Assembly: GCA_029262595.1 (NCBI GenBank)
Contig: JAJCZB010000011.1
Span: 30,352-94,351, forward strand
Source of the DNA: Candidatus Babelota bacterium
Lineage (GTDB): Bacteria; Babelota; Babeliae; Babelales; Vermiphilaceae
DNA: 64,000 bases
Direction of reading: 5' to 3'
Part shown: positions 7,734 through 15,770 of the stretch, one piece after another
How positions within the stretch are numbered: position 1 is the stretch's first letter
How the letters are laid out: each line of letters starts with the position of its first letter
Made by a program: the position numbers and the translations under genes
The notes under the pieces: model-generated
The model's database searches: none
Told to the model about the DNA's origin: nothing
Seen by the model: only the letters and a program-made list of their open reading frames with translations

Positions 7734-9695
7734 ATGTACATACGAGTCCAATTATTAACCGGCTATCGAGAATATTTATGGTACAGTTGCCCCCGTGCCT
7801 GGGACAACAAATCCTTGATTGGATCGTTAGTTCGCGTGCCATTGCGCAAGCAAAACGTGCCCGCCCTGATACTTGCAAAACAACACGCAAAACCAGACGT
7901 ACCATTCGAGCTACGCGATGCGGTTGGCCTCGAGCCGGTGCCTGATGATCCACACTACTATCGTTTTATTTCAATGCTCAGCACGTATTATCAAATTAAT
8001 GCAACCGTTTTAATTAAGCGCATCAAACAGTTTCTCTTTCAAAAAGAAGTCAAAGCGCACATAGATGATGCGCGCAGCGATGAGCCGCTGCCAGACGTGA
8101 AATTAACGCCGGAACAAAAAACAATCGTTGATGCGCTCATGCCAACCATCACGCAACCCCGCTTTGCGCCAACAGTACTGCATGGAGTTACCGGATCGGG
8201 AAAAACCGAAATTTATAAAGAGCTGATTAAGGCTGCATACGCGCACAAAAAGAACGCGCTTTTTTTACTTCCGGAAGTTACGCTTTCGCTCGCTTTTGAA
8301 AAGCGATTACAAAAAGAGTTGCCCAATATTCCCATCATTGGCTTTCACTCAGCCGCATCGCCCAAACAAAAAAAACAAGTATGGCAAATGCTGCTTGATA
8401 AAAAACCGGTCGTAATTGTTGGCGTGCATTTGCCCGCATTGCTTCCAATACCAAATCTCGGCGTGATCATCGTTGATGAAGAGCACGACGTTGGATATCA
8501 GGAAAAAAAACATCCTAAAATTAATAGTAAAGAGGCTGCGCTTATGCGCGCAAAGCAGATTGGTATTCCGATTATACTCGGATCAGCAACGCCATCGCTT
8601 GCATCATTGCATAACGTAAAAGAAAAAAAATGGCAGTTTTTCCAGCTGCTCAAGCGATTTGCCGGATCGTTTCCCACCGTGAAAACAGTGTTACTCAATG
8701 ATAAAAAACAGCGCAAAAATTTCTGGATCAGTACCGATTTATATAAAGCGATTGGCGATCGCATTGAAAAAAAAGAACAAACGATCATTTTTTTAAATCG
8801 CCGCGGGCATAGTTTTTTTGTGCAATGCAAGCCGTGCGCAAACATTCTCATGTGCCCATCCTGCTCGGTAAGCTTAACGCTGCATAGCGACAACATTTTA
8901 CGGTGCCACTATTGCGATTATAGTTTGGCATATCCAAACGAATGCCCTTCATGCCGAGAAAATGAATTCATTAATAAAGGAATTGGCACGCAACAGGTAG
9001 TAACTATTTTGCAAAAACTTTTTCCATCGGCACGTATTGCACGCGCAGATTTGGATACGACTAAAAAGAAAAAAGAATGGCATGAAACAGTGCAAGGCAT
9101 GCATGATGGCACAATCGACATTTTGATTGGTACGCAAACCATTACCAAGGGCTATCACTTTCCGAAAGTTACGCTCGTTGGCATCTTATGGGCTGATTTG
9201 AATTTGCATTTTCCGCGATATAATGCAGCTGAGACTACTTTGCAACAACTCATTCAAGTAGCCGGACGCGCAGGAAGGCAATCTGAGGAAAGTTTAGTAA
9301 TCGTGCAAGCAATGGATGATCATCCGGTGTTTTCATTTTTAAAAGAAGAGACGTATTTGCAGTTTTATAAAGACGAATTGCAAACGCGCGAGCTGCTTTC
9401 ATATCCTCCGTGCAAGCGCTTGGTAGAACTAGAGATTAAACACACCAATGAAGCGTCACTGCATCACGATGCGCAACTCATTGCCGCAGCACTCGATACG
9501 ATTATTACGCGCAGCGATTTGAAAATTCAACTTCTTGGCCCCGCGCTACCACCGGTTCATAAAGTAAAAAATTGGCATTATCGATTGATCTATTTAAAAG
9601 CGGATACGATGACGGAACTTTTGGATGTGTATCAAGCGCTTGCTTCAGTACGTATCACGAGCTTGGTATCCTTTAATCCAAATCCATTGGGATAA
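7734..9695 (+). CDS. priA: Primosomal replication protein N' / helicase PriA
   Basis: PriA reloads the replisome at collapsed forks. The 653-aa product is somewhat shorter than typical (about 730). It has the N-terminal 3'-end-binding domain (about 1-105), Walker A GVTGSGKT (151-158), the DEEHD box near 250 and the helicase C-terminal lobe with QVAGRAGR. Between the lobes lie the eight zinc-binding cysteines (four CxxC pairs, about residues 363-405, for example CKPC, CPSC, CHYC and CPSC). All key motifs are intact. The upstream region lacks a clear Shine-Dalgarno. The gene converges on the small secreted gene ending at 9749. Confidence 0.95.
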   Translation: MYIRVQLLTGYREYLWYSCPRAWDNKSLIGSLVRVPLRKQNVPALILAKQHAKPDVPFELRDAVGLEPVPDDPHYYRFISMLSTYYQINATVLIKRIKQFLFQKEVKAHIDDARSDEPLPDVKLTPEQKTIVDALMPTITQPRFAPTVLHGVTGSGKTEIYKELIKAAYAHKKNALFLLPEVTLSLAFEKRLQKELPNIPIIGFHSAASPKQKKQVWQMLLDKKPVVIVGVHLPALLPIPNLGVIIVDEEHDVGYQEKKHPKINSKEAALMRAKQIGIPIILGSATPSLASLHNVKEKKWQFFQLLKRFAGSFPTVKTVLLNDKKQRKNFWISTDLYKAIGDRIEKKEQTIIFLNRRGHSFFVQCKPCANILMCPSCSVSLTLHSDNILRCHYCDYSLAYPNECPSCRENEFINKGIGTQQVVTILQKLFPSARIARADLDTTKKKKEWHETVQGMHDGTIDILIGTQTITKGYHFPKVTLVGILWADLNLHFPRYNAAETTLQQLIQVAGRAGRQSEESLVIVQAMDDHPVFSFLKEETYLQFYKDELQTRELLSYPPCKRLVELEIKHTNEASLHHDAQLIAAALDTIITRSDLKIQLLGPALPPVHKVKNWHYRLIYLKADTMTELLDVYQALASVRITSLVSFNPNPLG

Positions 9696-9735
9696 AAAAG
9701 AGCGGAGATTTCTCCCCGCTCGTAGCTCTTTTTAG
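9694..9735. terminator. Bidirectional terminator between priA and the 186-aa secreted gene
   Basis: A GAGCGG-AGA / TCTCCCCGCTC stem with one bulge, flanked by A-rich DNA on the left and CTCTTTTT on the right. It lies directly after the priA stop and ahead of the convergent stop at 9749, so it can serve both genes. Confidence 0.7.
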
Positions 9736-9748
9736 ACTTATTTGGAGG

Positions 9749-10309
9749 CTATGCGCCGCCCATGTGCTCATCGCCTCCGCCGGATGCCCCTGCCTCGGCT
9801 GGCGGATCATATTGATCCAAAAGTGCCCCCAAAGCAGTCTCTTCTCCTGCCTCATATGGAGGACTCGCTTGCGGATGAGATCCATAAAATTGAATAATTG
9901 CTCGGGCAGTGGCTTGACTTGCTGCAGTTTGCGCCTGAATAAGTGCGCGGACTGCAGCATCGCCCTTCTCTTCTTTCACTCGTGCTAACAACTGTGAAAC
10001 TAATGCTTGGCGTGCATCTGCAAATTGAGGACCGTCTTCAACAATATGTGAATGCTTTACAAGCAATTCATGCAAAGGCGTTTTTCCGCCCCATGGCTTG
10101 CCATCATCATCTATCTCTTGCCTTGAAGCGCTTGTAATATCTGCAGCGGCTTTCACCCGATGCTCAAGTGCCTGAAAAATTGGAAGTTCTACCAGGCGCG
10201 GCACCCCGTACGTGAGATGATCTGCCAATGTTTGCTCTGCTGCTGCACCATCCATTTTCATACCACCCAACAATCCAACGGCAAGTAACACGAAAAAAAT
10301 GCGTTTCAT
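9749..10309 (-). CDS. Small secreted protein with one ankyrin-like segment
   Basis: The ATG at 10309 is preceded by GGAGG, so the true product is 186 aa rather than the longer frame that begins at a TTG. The signal peptide is MKRIFFVLLAVGLLGG, with cleavage probably after MDGAAA. Around residues 75-90 the sequence GKTPLHELLVKHSHIV matches the first helix of an ankyrin repeat (G-TPLH--). Only one such unit is visible, so ankyrin folding is uncertain. The C terminus is Gly/Glu/Ala-rich and ends with EHMGGA. The function is unknown. It shares its orientation and secreted nature with the Cys-rich gene upstream but is separated from it by a terminator. Confidence 0.75.
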   Translation of the reverse strand: MKRIFFVLLAVGLLGGMKMDGAAAEQTLADHLTYGVPRLVELPIFQALEHRVKAAADITSASRQEIDDDGKPWGGKTPLHELLVKHSHIVEDGPQFADARQALVSQLLARVKEEKGDAAVRALIQAQTAASQATARAIIQFYGSHPQASPPYEAGEETALGALLDQYDPPAEAGASGGGDEHMGGA

Positions 10310-10348
10310 ATTTTCCTCCAAGAATAAGTGAATAATATTTCAAACCAA

Positions 10349-10374
10349 AAAGAGCGGGACTGCTCCCGCTCTTT
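10349..10374 (-). terminator. Rho-independent terminator
   Basis: An 11-bp perfect stem (AAAGAGCGGGA / TCCCGCTCTTT) around a CTGC tetraloop, 34 bp after the stop of the Cys-rich gene. The outer A/T pairs give a U-tract in either direction; in context it ends transcription of the gene at 10408-10737. Confidence 0.85.
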
Positions 10375-10407
10375 ATATCGTCTACTATACGCCTGATTTT
10401 TAATTTC

Positions 10408-10737
10408 TCAAGCGGCTGCTTGCTGATCCGCGCCTTTTTCACATGTGTTCTTAGAACACTCTGCTGCACATACTGTCATAGATCTTCCGCATACACCGCC
10501 ACATCCACCATATCTATCATCCTTTTCGCCGGATTTGGTGCATACTCCTCCGCAGCCATCACCATCATTACGCGCCACCTTATCACATGGGCAGGTATCG
10601 TGAGTTTTTAAACAATCGCAGCCTTCACCACATTTACATACTGCTTGTTCAGCTGCTGGAGAACTTGCTGGAAGATCAGTTGCGAGTGCTGATCCCGATG
10701 CTAAAAGCAATAGTGAGAAAAAAAGTTCTTTTTTCAT
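10408..10737 (-). CDS. Small secreted cysteine-rich protein
   Basis: The 109-aa product starts with a signal peptide (MKKELFFSLLLLASGSALA, cut before TDLP). The mature part of about 90 residues contains 13 cysteines, many in CxC or CxxxC spacing: CKCGEGCDC, TCPC, and two near-identical GCGGVC units (DGCGGVCTKSG and GGCGGVCGRSM). An odd number of cysteines, together with CxC clusters, fits metal binding or a disulfide knot with one free thiol. AAGGATC before ATG fixes the start. I know no family for it. The GCGGVC duplication suggests internal repeat expansion. Confidence 0.75.
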   Translation of the reverse strand: MKKELFFSLLLLASGSALATDLPASSPAAEQAVCKCGEGCDCLKTHDTCPCDKVARNDGDGCGGVCTKSGEKDDRYGGCGGVCGRSMTVCAAECSKNTCEKGADQQAAA

Positions 10738-10811
10738 TACGATCCTTGATTAGAGATTATGTTTTTAAGCTGTGGCATTGTAGCAAGGAGATGCCGTTTA
10801 TGCAAAAGGAT

Positions 10812-10863
10812 GTATCCTTCGATACAATTTTTCGCACACGCTCAAAACCACTCAGAATGAGCG
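10812..10863 (+). repeat. Palindromic repeat, left arm (GTATCCTTCGATAC ... ATGAGCG type)
   Basis: The 52-bp arm begins GTATCCTTCGATAC and ends CACTCAGAATGAGCG. Its inverted partner is at 10955-11004. The first 14 bases are themselves a partial palindrome. It is related in layout to the CTTCGA/GCTCAGG units at 6279 and 13991 but diverges in sequence. Confidence 0.75.
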
Positions 10864-10954
10864 AAAAAAAATAATTTTGTCTCAAAAGTAAATTTCTGAT
10901 CCTGCAAAATTTTTGTTAGAAAAACGATACTTAAAAAACAAAAAATTATTCCCC

Positions 10955-11004
10955 CGCTCATCCTGAGTGTTTGCGAATATATGAGCAAAAGTATCGAAGG
11001 ATAC
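10955..11004 (-). repeat. Palindromic repeat, right arm, abutting the orn stop codon
   Basis: The reverse complement of this 50-bp segment starts GTATCCTTCGATAC and ends CACTCAGGATGAGCG, matching the arm at 10812-10863 over both ends with a variable middle. It ends one base before the orn stop codon (11008-11006 on the minus strand), so transcripts of orn run straight into it. The pair could form a long stem with a loop of about 90 bases. Confidence 0.75.
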
Positions 11005-11005
11005 C

Positions 11006-11548
11006 TTACACAAAAAAGTGCTGCCGATAGTGCTTAAGCTCAGCAATCGATTCACGAATATCATCCAACGCGCGATGCGTCTCGCGTTTATTAAACTGAG
11101 CTTCCGGATCATTCGGATACCAGCGATTCACAATCTCTTTAATACTCGTTACATCGATCATGCGATAATGCAAAAGTTCTACAATGCGCGGCATATGCAC
11201 TGCTAAAAATCCTCGATCCGTCCAAATTGAATTGCCGCACAACACCGATGCAGAAAGCGTGCAATGTTTTTTAATAAAAGCGACCGTTTGATCTTCTGCT
11301 TGCTTGAGTGATGTATCCGATGCACGCACTTTTTCAATTAATCCTGAAGCCATATGCAATGCTTTTACTTCATCACTCATCCTATTTAAATACTTTTCAT
11401 CACACTGCACAACTATCGACGGCCCCTCCTCAATAAGCGTCAAATTATTATCAGTGATGATGGTTGCAATTTCTAAAATCTGATCTGTGCGCGGGTTGAG
11501 CCCGGTCATTTCTAAGTCGATCCAAATAAGGCGAGATTCACGTTCCAT
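11006..11548 (-). CDS. orn: Oligoribonuclease (3'-5' exoribonuclease of the DEDDh family)
   Basis: Orn degrades short RNA oligomers and pGpG in the cytosol. The ATG at 11548 has AAAGG seven bases upstream and gives the standard 180 aa; the longer frame from 11575 lacks support. DEDDh motifs are all present: WIDLEMTGL (ExoI), LCGNSIWTDRGFL (ExoII), and THRALDDIRESIAEL (ExoIII with His and Asp). The adjacent gene upstream is the divergent ddl fusion. A palindromic repeat directly abuts the stop codon and may act as its 3' end. Confidence 0.95.
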   Translation of the reverse strand: MERESRLIWIDLEMTGLNPRTDQILEIATIITDNNLTLIEEGPSIVVQCDEKYLNRMSDEVKALHMASGLIEKVRASDTSLKQAEDQTVAFIKKHCTLSASVLCGNSIWTDRGFLAVHMPRIVELLHYRMIDVTSIKEIVNRWYPNDPEAQFNKRETHRALDDIRESIAELKHYRQHFFV

Positions 11549-11729
11549 AGTAATACCTTTATCATAAGTGAGCATTGTCTTGTTGTATCATACGCACATT
11601 CAATTGCAATGAAAACGCACAGTATAGCATTCTTCCATTCGTTTCTCTTTACCTAAAAGCAACAAATTATTAGTCTAGTGTTCATCTGATCAGTGCACAA
11701 AAAAAGCGCAACGAAAAGAAGGAATATAG

Positions 11730-13949
11730 ATGCCAAAGCTACGGGTTGGCGTTTTGATGGGTGGCAAATCAATTGAAAAGGAGGTTTCTTTTAACTCCGG
11801 ACGGACCATTTGCGACCACCTTGATACTACCCGCTACAGCATCGTTCCGCTCTATCAAAATTCTCTGGGTACCGTATATATTTTACCATGGCACTTTTTG
11901 CACCGCGGCAAAACAAATGATTTTGAACACCGCCTTGAAACAGAAGCTCAAAAAATTATTTGGGACGAGCTACGCGATCATGTTGATTTTATTTACATCG
12001 CAATGCATGGCCGCTATGCAGAAGATGGCATTTTGCAGGGCACTCTGGAATTACTTGGCATTCCGTATTTAGGATCATCGCGCCTTGCAAGCGCACTCTG
12101 CATGGATAAAACAAAAATCAAAACCGTCCTTGCAAGTCATGGTATCGCTACTCCCCGAGACGTCACTCTCGATGCGTCGCACGCGCAAACAATTACTACG
12201 ACACATGCACAGGTAATTGCTCAACTAAAGAAAAAAAACATTCCGCTGCCTTGGATTATAAAACCCCGCAATGAAGGCTCAAGCATTGGAATCACGGTAG
12301 TACGGGATGAAAAAGAATTAGCACCGGCGGTGCACAAAGCCTGCATGGTACAGCCCGGAAATCCGCAAGCTGTTTTAATCGAAGAATATTTGATTGGCAT
12401 GGAATTTTCATGCATTACACTCGTTGATTATAAAACCAATACACTCATGCCACTGACGCCTACTGAAATTGTACCCGATCCGGGAACTGAATTCTTTGAT
12501 TACGATCAAAAATATATGCCCGGCCGCGCAATGAAATATACGCCTCCGCGCTGCTCACAAGAAACAATTCAAAAAATACACGATACGTGCATAAAAATTA
12601 TGCGCGCTTTAGATATTCAAACAATCTCACGCATTGATGGATTTGTAACGCAAGATGGCGCTATTATAATCGTTGATCCCAACACGTTTTCCGGAATGGC
12701 ACCATCCAGCTTTGTATTTCGAGAAGCTGCTGAAATGAACATGAGTCATACGCAGCTGATTAATCATTTAATAGAAACCGATATTCATCGCTACCGCATA
12801 CCAACCACGTTCACCAAAAGCGAACAAAAACGAAATGCTATGAAAAAAAAACTTCGCATCGGCGTCCTTTTGGGTGGCGCATCTCACGAACGAGAAATTT
12901 CACTCGAATCGGGGCGTAATGTTACGTACAAATTATCGCCTGAAAAGTATGAAATTACGCCAATCTTTGTAACTACTGAAAATAAACTATACCGCATCTC
13001 ACAATCACAATTGGTGCGTAATTCCACGGCGGAAATTACTGCTGCGCTGCAAAAAGAGCAGCAGATTACCTGGCAGAGTTTGCCGGAACAATTTGATTTT
13101 ATTTTTAATGGATTGCACGGCGGAGCGGGAGAAAATGGATCAGTGCAAGGGATGCTTGAAATGCTTGGAATGCCCTATAATGGATCGTCTGTATGCGCAA
13201 GCGCACTCTGCATGGACAAACATAAAACAGTCGATTTTTTACGCGCATCTGGATTTGCAACTCCCACGCAAATACTTCTTGAAAAGCAAGCATGGCGCAC
13301 ACATCCAAAATCGCAACTCGAAAAAATTATCAAAACTATTCCAGCGCCATATATCATAAAACCATTTGATGATGGATGTAGCGTGATGGTAAGTAAAGCA
13401 AAAACGGTACAAGAATTAAGCGCTGCAATTGATGCCCTCTTTAAAACAGAAAAAGACGCTGCACTTATTGAAGAATTTGTAGTCGGCATGGAACTTACCG
13501 TCGGAGTAATTGGCAATGAGTCGGCCCGGGCTTTGCCCCCCAGCCATGCTGTAACGCAATCAGCAATTCTTTCAATAGAAGAAAAATTTTTGCCAGGCGC
13601 AGGAGAAAATCAAACGCCCGCGCCACTGCCCGCAGCTACACTCAAGCTCGTGCAAGCAACAATGGAACGCGTTTTCAAAGCGGTAGGATGCTGCGGCTAT
13701 GCACGCATTGATTGCTTTTATCAAACCGCACAACAAAGCCCCACCAACCAAGAACGCGTGGTGGTTCTTGAAATTAATACGCTGCCCGGTCTCACTCCAG
13801 CAACCTGCATTTTCCATCAAGCAGCTGAAATTGGATTAAAACCGATGGATTTTATTGATCGTATTATCGAGCTTGGCCTGCAAGCGCATCACACGCAACA
13901 ACCAGCAACCCCACATCCAAACAAAAAGGCCACTCGCATTTCGACATAA
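11730..13949 (+). CDS. Tandem fusion of two D-alanine-D-alanine ligase modules
   Basis: Two complete Ddl-type ATP-grasp modules lie in one 739-aa frame (about 1-355 and 371-720). Ddl joins two D-Ala for peptidoglycan. Each module has GGxSxExE(V/I)S near its start and an HG...QGxLExLGxPYxGS...ASALCMDK block. Module 1 keeps the GSSIG loop (183-187) and the FFDYDQKY segment, but its metal-site motif is DPNT (Asp316) instead of the usual E(I/V)NT. Module 2 has an intact EINTLPG (681-687) but has GCSVM (549-553) instead of GSSVG and lacks the FYDYxxKY segment. Module 1 is therefore the likelier ligase. Met371 could in principle start module 2 alone, but it has no clear Shine-Dalgarno. Confidence 0.93.
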   Translation: MPKLRVGVLMGGKSIEKEVSFNSGRTICDHLDTTRYSIVPLYQNSLGTVYILPWHFLHRGKTNDFEHRLETEAQKIIWDELRDHVDFIYIAMHGRYAEDGILQGTLELLGIPYLGSSRLASALCMDKTKIKTVLASHGIATPRDVTLDASHAQTITTTHAQVIAQLKKKNIPLPWIIKPRNEGSSIGITVVRDEKELAPAVHKACMVQPGNPQAVLIEEYLIGMEFSCITLVDYKTNTLMPLTPTEIVPDPGTEFFDYDQKYMPGRAMKYTPPRCSQETIQKIHDTCIKIMRALDIQTISRIDGFVTQDGAIIIVDPNTFSGMAPSSFVFREAAEMNMSHTQLINHLIETDIHRYRIPTTFTKSEQKRNAMKKKLRIGVLLGGASHEREISLESGRNVTYKLSPEKYEITPIFVTTENKLYRISQSQLVRNSTAEITAALQKEQQITWQSLPEQFDFIFNGLHGGAGENGSVQGMLEMLGMPYNGSSVCASALCMDKHKTVDFLRASGFATPTQILLEKQAWRTHPKSQLEKIIKTIPAPYIIKPFDDGCSVMVSKAKTVQELSAAIDALFKTEKDAALIEEFVVGMELTVGVIGNESARALPPSHAVTQSAILSIEEKFLPGAGENQTPAPLPAATLKLVQATMERVFKAVGCCGYARIDCFYQTAQQSPTNQERVVVLEINTLPGLTPATCIFHQAAEIGLKPMDFIDRIIELGLQAHHTQQPATPHPNKKATRIST

Positions 13950-13974
13950 ATTTTTCACAAAAAAAGGAAGTTTA

Positions 13975-14745
13975 ATGAAACACACCCTCTCCGTTCGCCC
14001 TGAGCTTGTCGAAGGGTTAGTAAACTTACTAAAAAAGGATCTTGCTCTCAAAGCATACAAATTTTCTAATTCACAGAATCATCTTTATACTTTTGGCCGT
14101 TCGACACCATTCGACAAGCTCAGGGCGAACGGGTGGGGAGTTAAAAAATCGATCGCTCTTGGATTAACTTTGTTTTTTTCATCATTAAGCCATTCAAGAC
14201 CGAACGAACAAAAATCACCCATCATAATTACACAAGAATCAATTGCATCCTACCGCGATAAGGGATTTAAAGATTTTATCAAAGACCGGCATACGCAATT
14301 TCAAACCGCTCAAAGCATCAGCTCAATTCCAATCGTAGGAACCATTTTTAATTGGGGGCTTGCGGCAATCAAGGGAGTTGATATGGAAAAAGCGAAACGT
14401 TTTTTTGATCGAGTGGCAGACGAAGGAAAAGCCTTCTATGCGCGCATGAAAAATTTTGAAACAAATGAACATAATCTCAAATATTTAAATGCCATTTTTG
14501 CGCATCTCACGCCGGAAATGATTTCAAAAAAATCTACCGAGGACCTTTCAAACGCGATTGAATCGGTTAAAGAAAAATATTTTCCTGATTCTGAAGGGAT
14601 GTATACTAAAAGCGAAAATAATGCGTATACGTATGCGAGTAATACATTTACTGATTATGCTCTGTGCAATTTGCTCGCAGCGCACATTGTTAATTCATCA
14701 CCTCGACACACACGAGGATTGCAAAGAAGAAAGCACGTTTCATAA
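13975..14745 (+). CDS. Secreted protein with repeat-invaded N terminus, unknown function
   Basis: An AAGGAAG ribosome site sets the ATG at 13975, giving 256 aa. Residues 6-14 (SVRPELVEG) and about 43-52 (PFDKLRANG) are translations of the two arms of a dispersed palindromic repeat. Only after them comes a signal-peptide-like segment (KKSIALGLTLFFSSLSHS). A likely history is that the repeat pair inserted between the first codons and the hydrophobic core of an older signal peptide. The mature part is helical and Lys-rich, with FIKDRHTQFQTAQSI and an N-terminal hydrophobic patch PIVGTIFNWGLAAI. I know no family. Whether the displaced signal still works is open. Confidence 0.65.
   Translation: MKHTLSVRPELVEGLVNLLKKDLALKAYKFSNSQNHLYTFGRSTPFDKLRANGWGVKKSIALGLTLFFSSLSHSRPNEQKSPIIITQESIASYRDKGFKDFIKDRHTQFQTAQSISSIPIVGTIFNWGLAAIKGVDMEKAKRFFDRVADEGKAFYARMKNFETNEHNLKYLNAIFAHLTPEMISKKSTEDLSNAIESVKEKYFPDSEGMYTKSENNAYTYASNTFTDYALCNLLAAHIVNSSPRHTRGLQRRKHVS
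13991..14018 (+). repeat. Palindromic dispersed repeat, left arm, inside a coding sequence
   Basis: Reads CCGTTCGCCCTGAGCTTGTC then GAAGGGTT, differing from the 6279 copy at one internal base (G to T). It is translated in frame as SVRPELVEG within the gene starting at 13975. Confidence 0.85.
14097..14132 (-). repeat. Palindromic dispersed repeat, right arm, inside a coding sequence
   Basis: Inverted copy (TTCGACAAGCTCAGGGCGAA then CGG), preceded by a partial extra CCGTTCGACA unit. It is translated as FDKLRANG. The two arms are 78 bp apart and the reading frame stays open throughout. Confidence 0.8.
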
Positions 14746-14781
14746 ACAACATCACTCTGTCACGGCGCGTCAATAAATAAC

Positions 14782-14805
14782 AAAGGGAACCCGAAGGTCC
14801 CCTTT
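14782..14805 (+). terminator. Rho-independent-like terminator
   Basis: Stem AAAGGGAACC / GGTCCCCTTT with a CGAA loop and one mismatch, 36 bp after the stop of the gene ending at 14745. The downstream T-tract is weak in the plus direction (GCTACATTACTATATT). Confidence 0.55.
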
Positions 14806-14902
14806 GCTACATTACTATATTATAGTCATTTATCTAGCTCATCAGTTATTTCATTATATTTTTCAAGATTATAAAAATAAGGTCTTAAAATTACTAACCA
14901 CA

Positions 14903-15082
14903 TTATTTTTTGTACAGCTTGTATGCCTCGATCGCAAATAAAAAAAAAGCATAAATAGCTATGCTTGTAAAATAATTTTCAAATGTATACGTCCGCATTC
15001 CATCAAAGCGTTGCAATATCATCATCACACCACCCACTCCAAGTACAAACCAACACATGCGTCTATATACATTTTCATACAT
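14903..15082 (-). CDS. Small two-helix membrane protein (59 aa)
   Basis: The ATG at 15082 lies one base after the stop codon of the upstream gene (TAATATG), suggesting translational coupling. The 59-aa product has two hydrophobic segments, CWFVLGVGGVMMILQ and YFTSIAIYAFFLFAIEA, and ends YKLYKK. A longer in-frame version overlapping the upstream gene by 134 bp is unlikely. The function is unknown. It may be an anchor or partner for the secreted protein encoded immediately upstream. Confidence 0.55.
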   Translation of the reverse strand: MYENVYRRMCWFVLGVGGVMMILQRFDGMRTYTFENYFTSIAIYAFFLFAIEAYKLYKK

Positions 15083-15083
15083 A

Positions 15084-15770
15084 TTAGAATGGCCCCGGTA
15101 TTGCATTTCCTGCTGTATATGCTGCCATAGCAGCCATCTCAATAGGACCAAGTCCAGCTGCCACTTCAGCCCCTGCCGCTCCCGCCCCAACTCCAACATG
15201 ATGTACCGTTGCAACAAATGCTAATTTTTCCATAGCTGGATCAATAAACTCGCCGTTATTAGCATTCTCCAAAACATCCGCTACTATAGCTGCGCCAGGA
15301 ACAGCATCAGAAACTCCTTCAGTAGCAAGACTTATTACTGCAGCTGATGGCCCAGATGCGACACCATTACCATCAGTGAGCTGATGACCTATTTTCGAAA
15401 TACCTACAGCGATTGCACCGTGAATAACAGCCTTAGTTAGAAAATAAAAAATACCACCAAGAATAGGGCCACCGCCTTTAATGTCTCCATGAGCGCGAAC
15501 CGCATACCCTCCATCCTGAAACTTAGACACCTTAAATTTACCCACTGCAGCAAACGCAGCTATTTCTTGACAGGATCGACCCCTAAAAGCTTCATCTATA
15601 TCAGCGCGTTGCACACGGGTATGAGAATCTCCGTTATGAACCGTAAACTCATCGCCATCGTATGATAAACCTATTTCACCAATACGATCCATTCGAATTG
15701 ATTCACGCGGTAGCTCCATAGCATGTAATGATGACGATAATAATAAATTTATAAGTAGTAAGCGTACCAT
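15084..15770 (-). CDS. Secreted Gly/Ala-rich protein, unknown function
   Basis: The 228-aa product has a short signal peptide (MVRLLLINLLLSSSLHA, cut before MELP) and a GAAGGA Shine-Dalgarno. Residues 25-95 look beta-rich, with DGDEFTVHNGDSHTRV and FKVSKFQDGGYAV. From about 100 on the protein is hydrophobic and Gly/Ala-rich (GGIFYFLTKAVIHGAIAVGISKIG; HHVGVGAGAAGAEVAAGLG), which may insert into a membrane. I recognise no family. It is followed directly by a 59-aa membrane protein, probably in one operon. Confidence 0.7.
   Translation of the reverse strand: MVRLLLINLLLSSSLHAMELPRESIRMDRIGEIGLSYDGDEFTVHNGDSHTRVQRADIDEAFRGRSCQEIAAFAAVGKFKVSKFQDGGYAVRAHGDIKGGGPILGGIFYFLTKAVIHGAIAVGISKIGHQLTDGNGVASGPSAAVISLATEGVSDAVPGAAIVADVLENANNGEFIDPAMEKLAFVATVHHVGVGAGAAGAEVAAGLGPIEMAAMAAYTAGNAIPGPF

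Noticed and set aside
12840..13949. Separate downstream ddl gene starting at Met371
   Set aside because: No clear ribosome site and an unbroken frame from 11730; treated as one fusion, though internal initiation cannot be excluded.
13855..13974. Longer start for the repeat-invaded secreted gene
   Set aside because: It would overlap the ddl fusion by 95 bp, whereas the ATG at 13975 has an AAGGAAG site and lies after the ddl stop.
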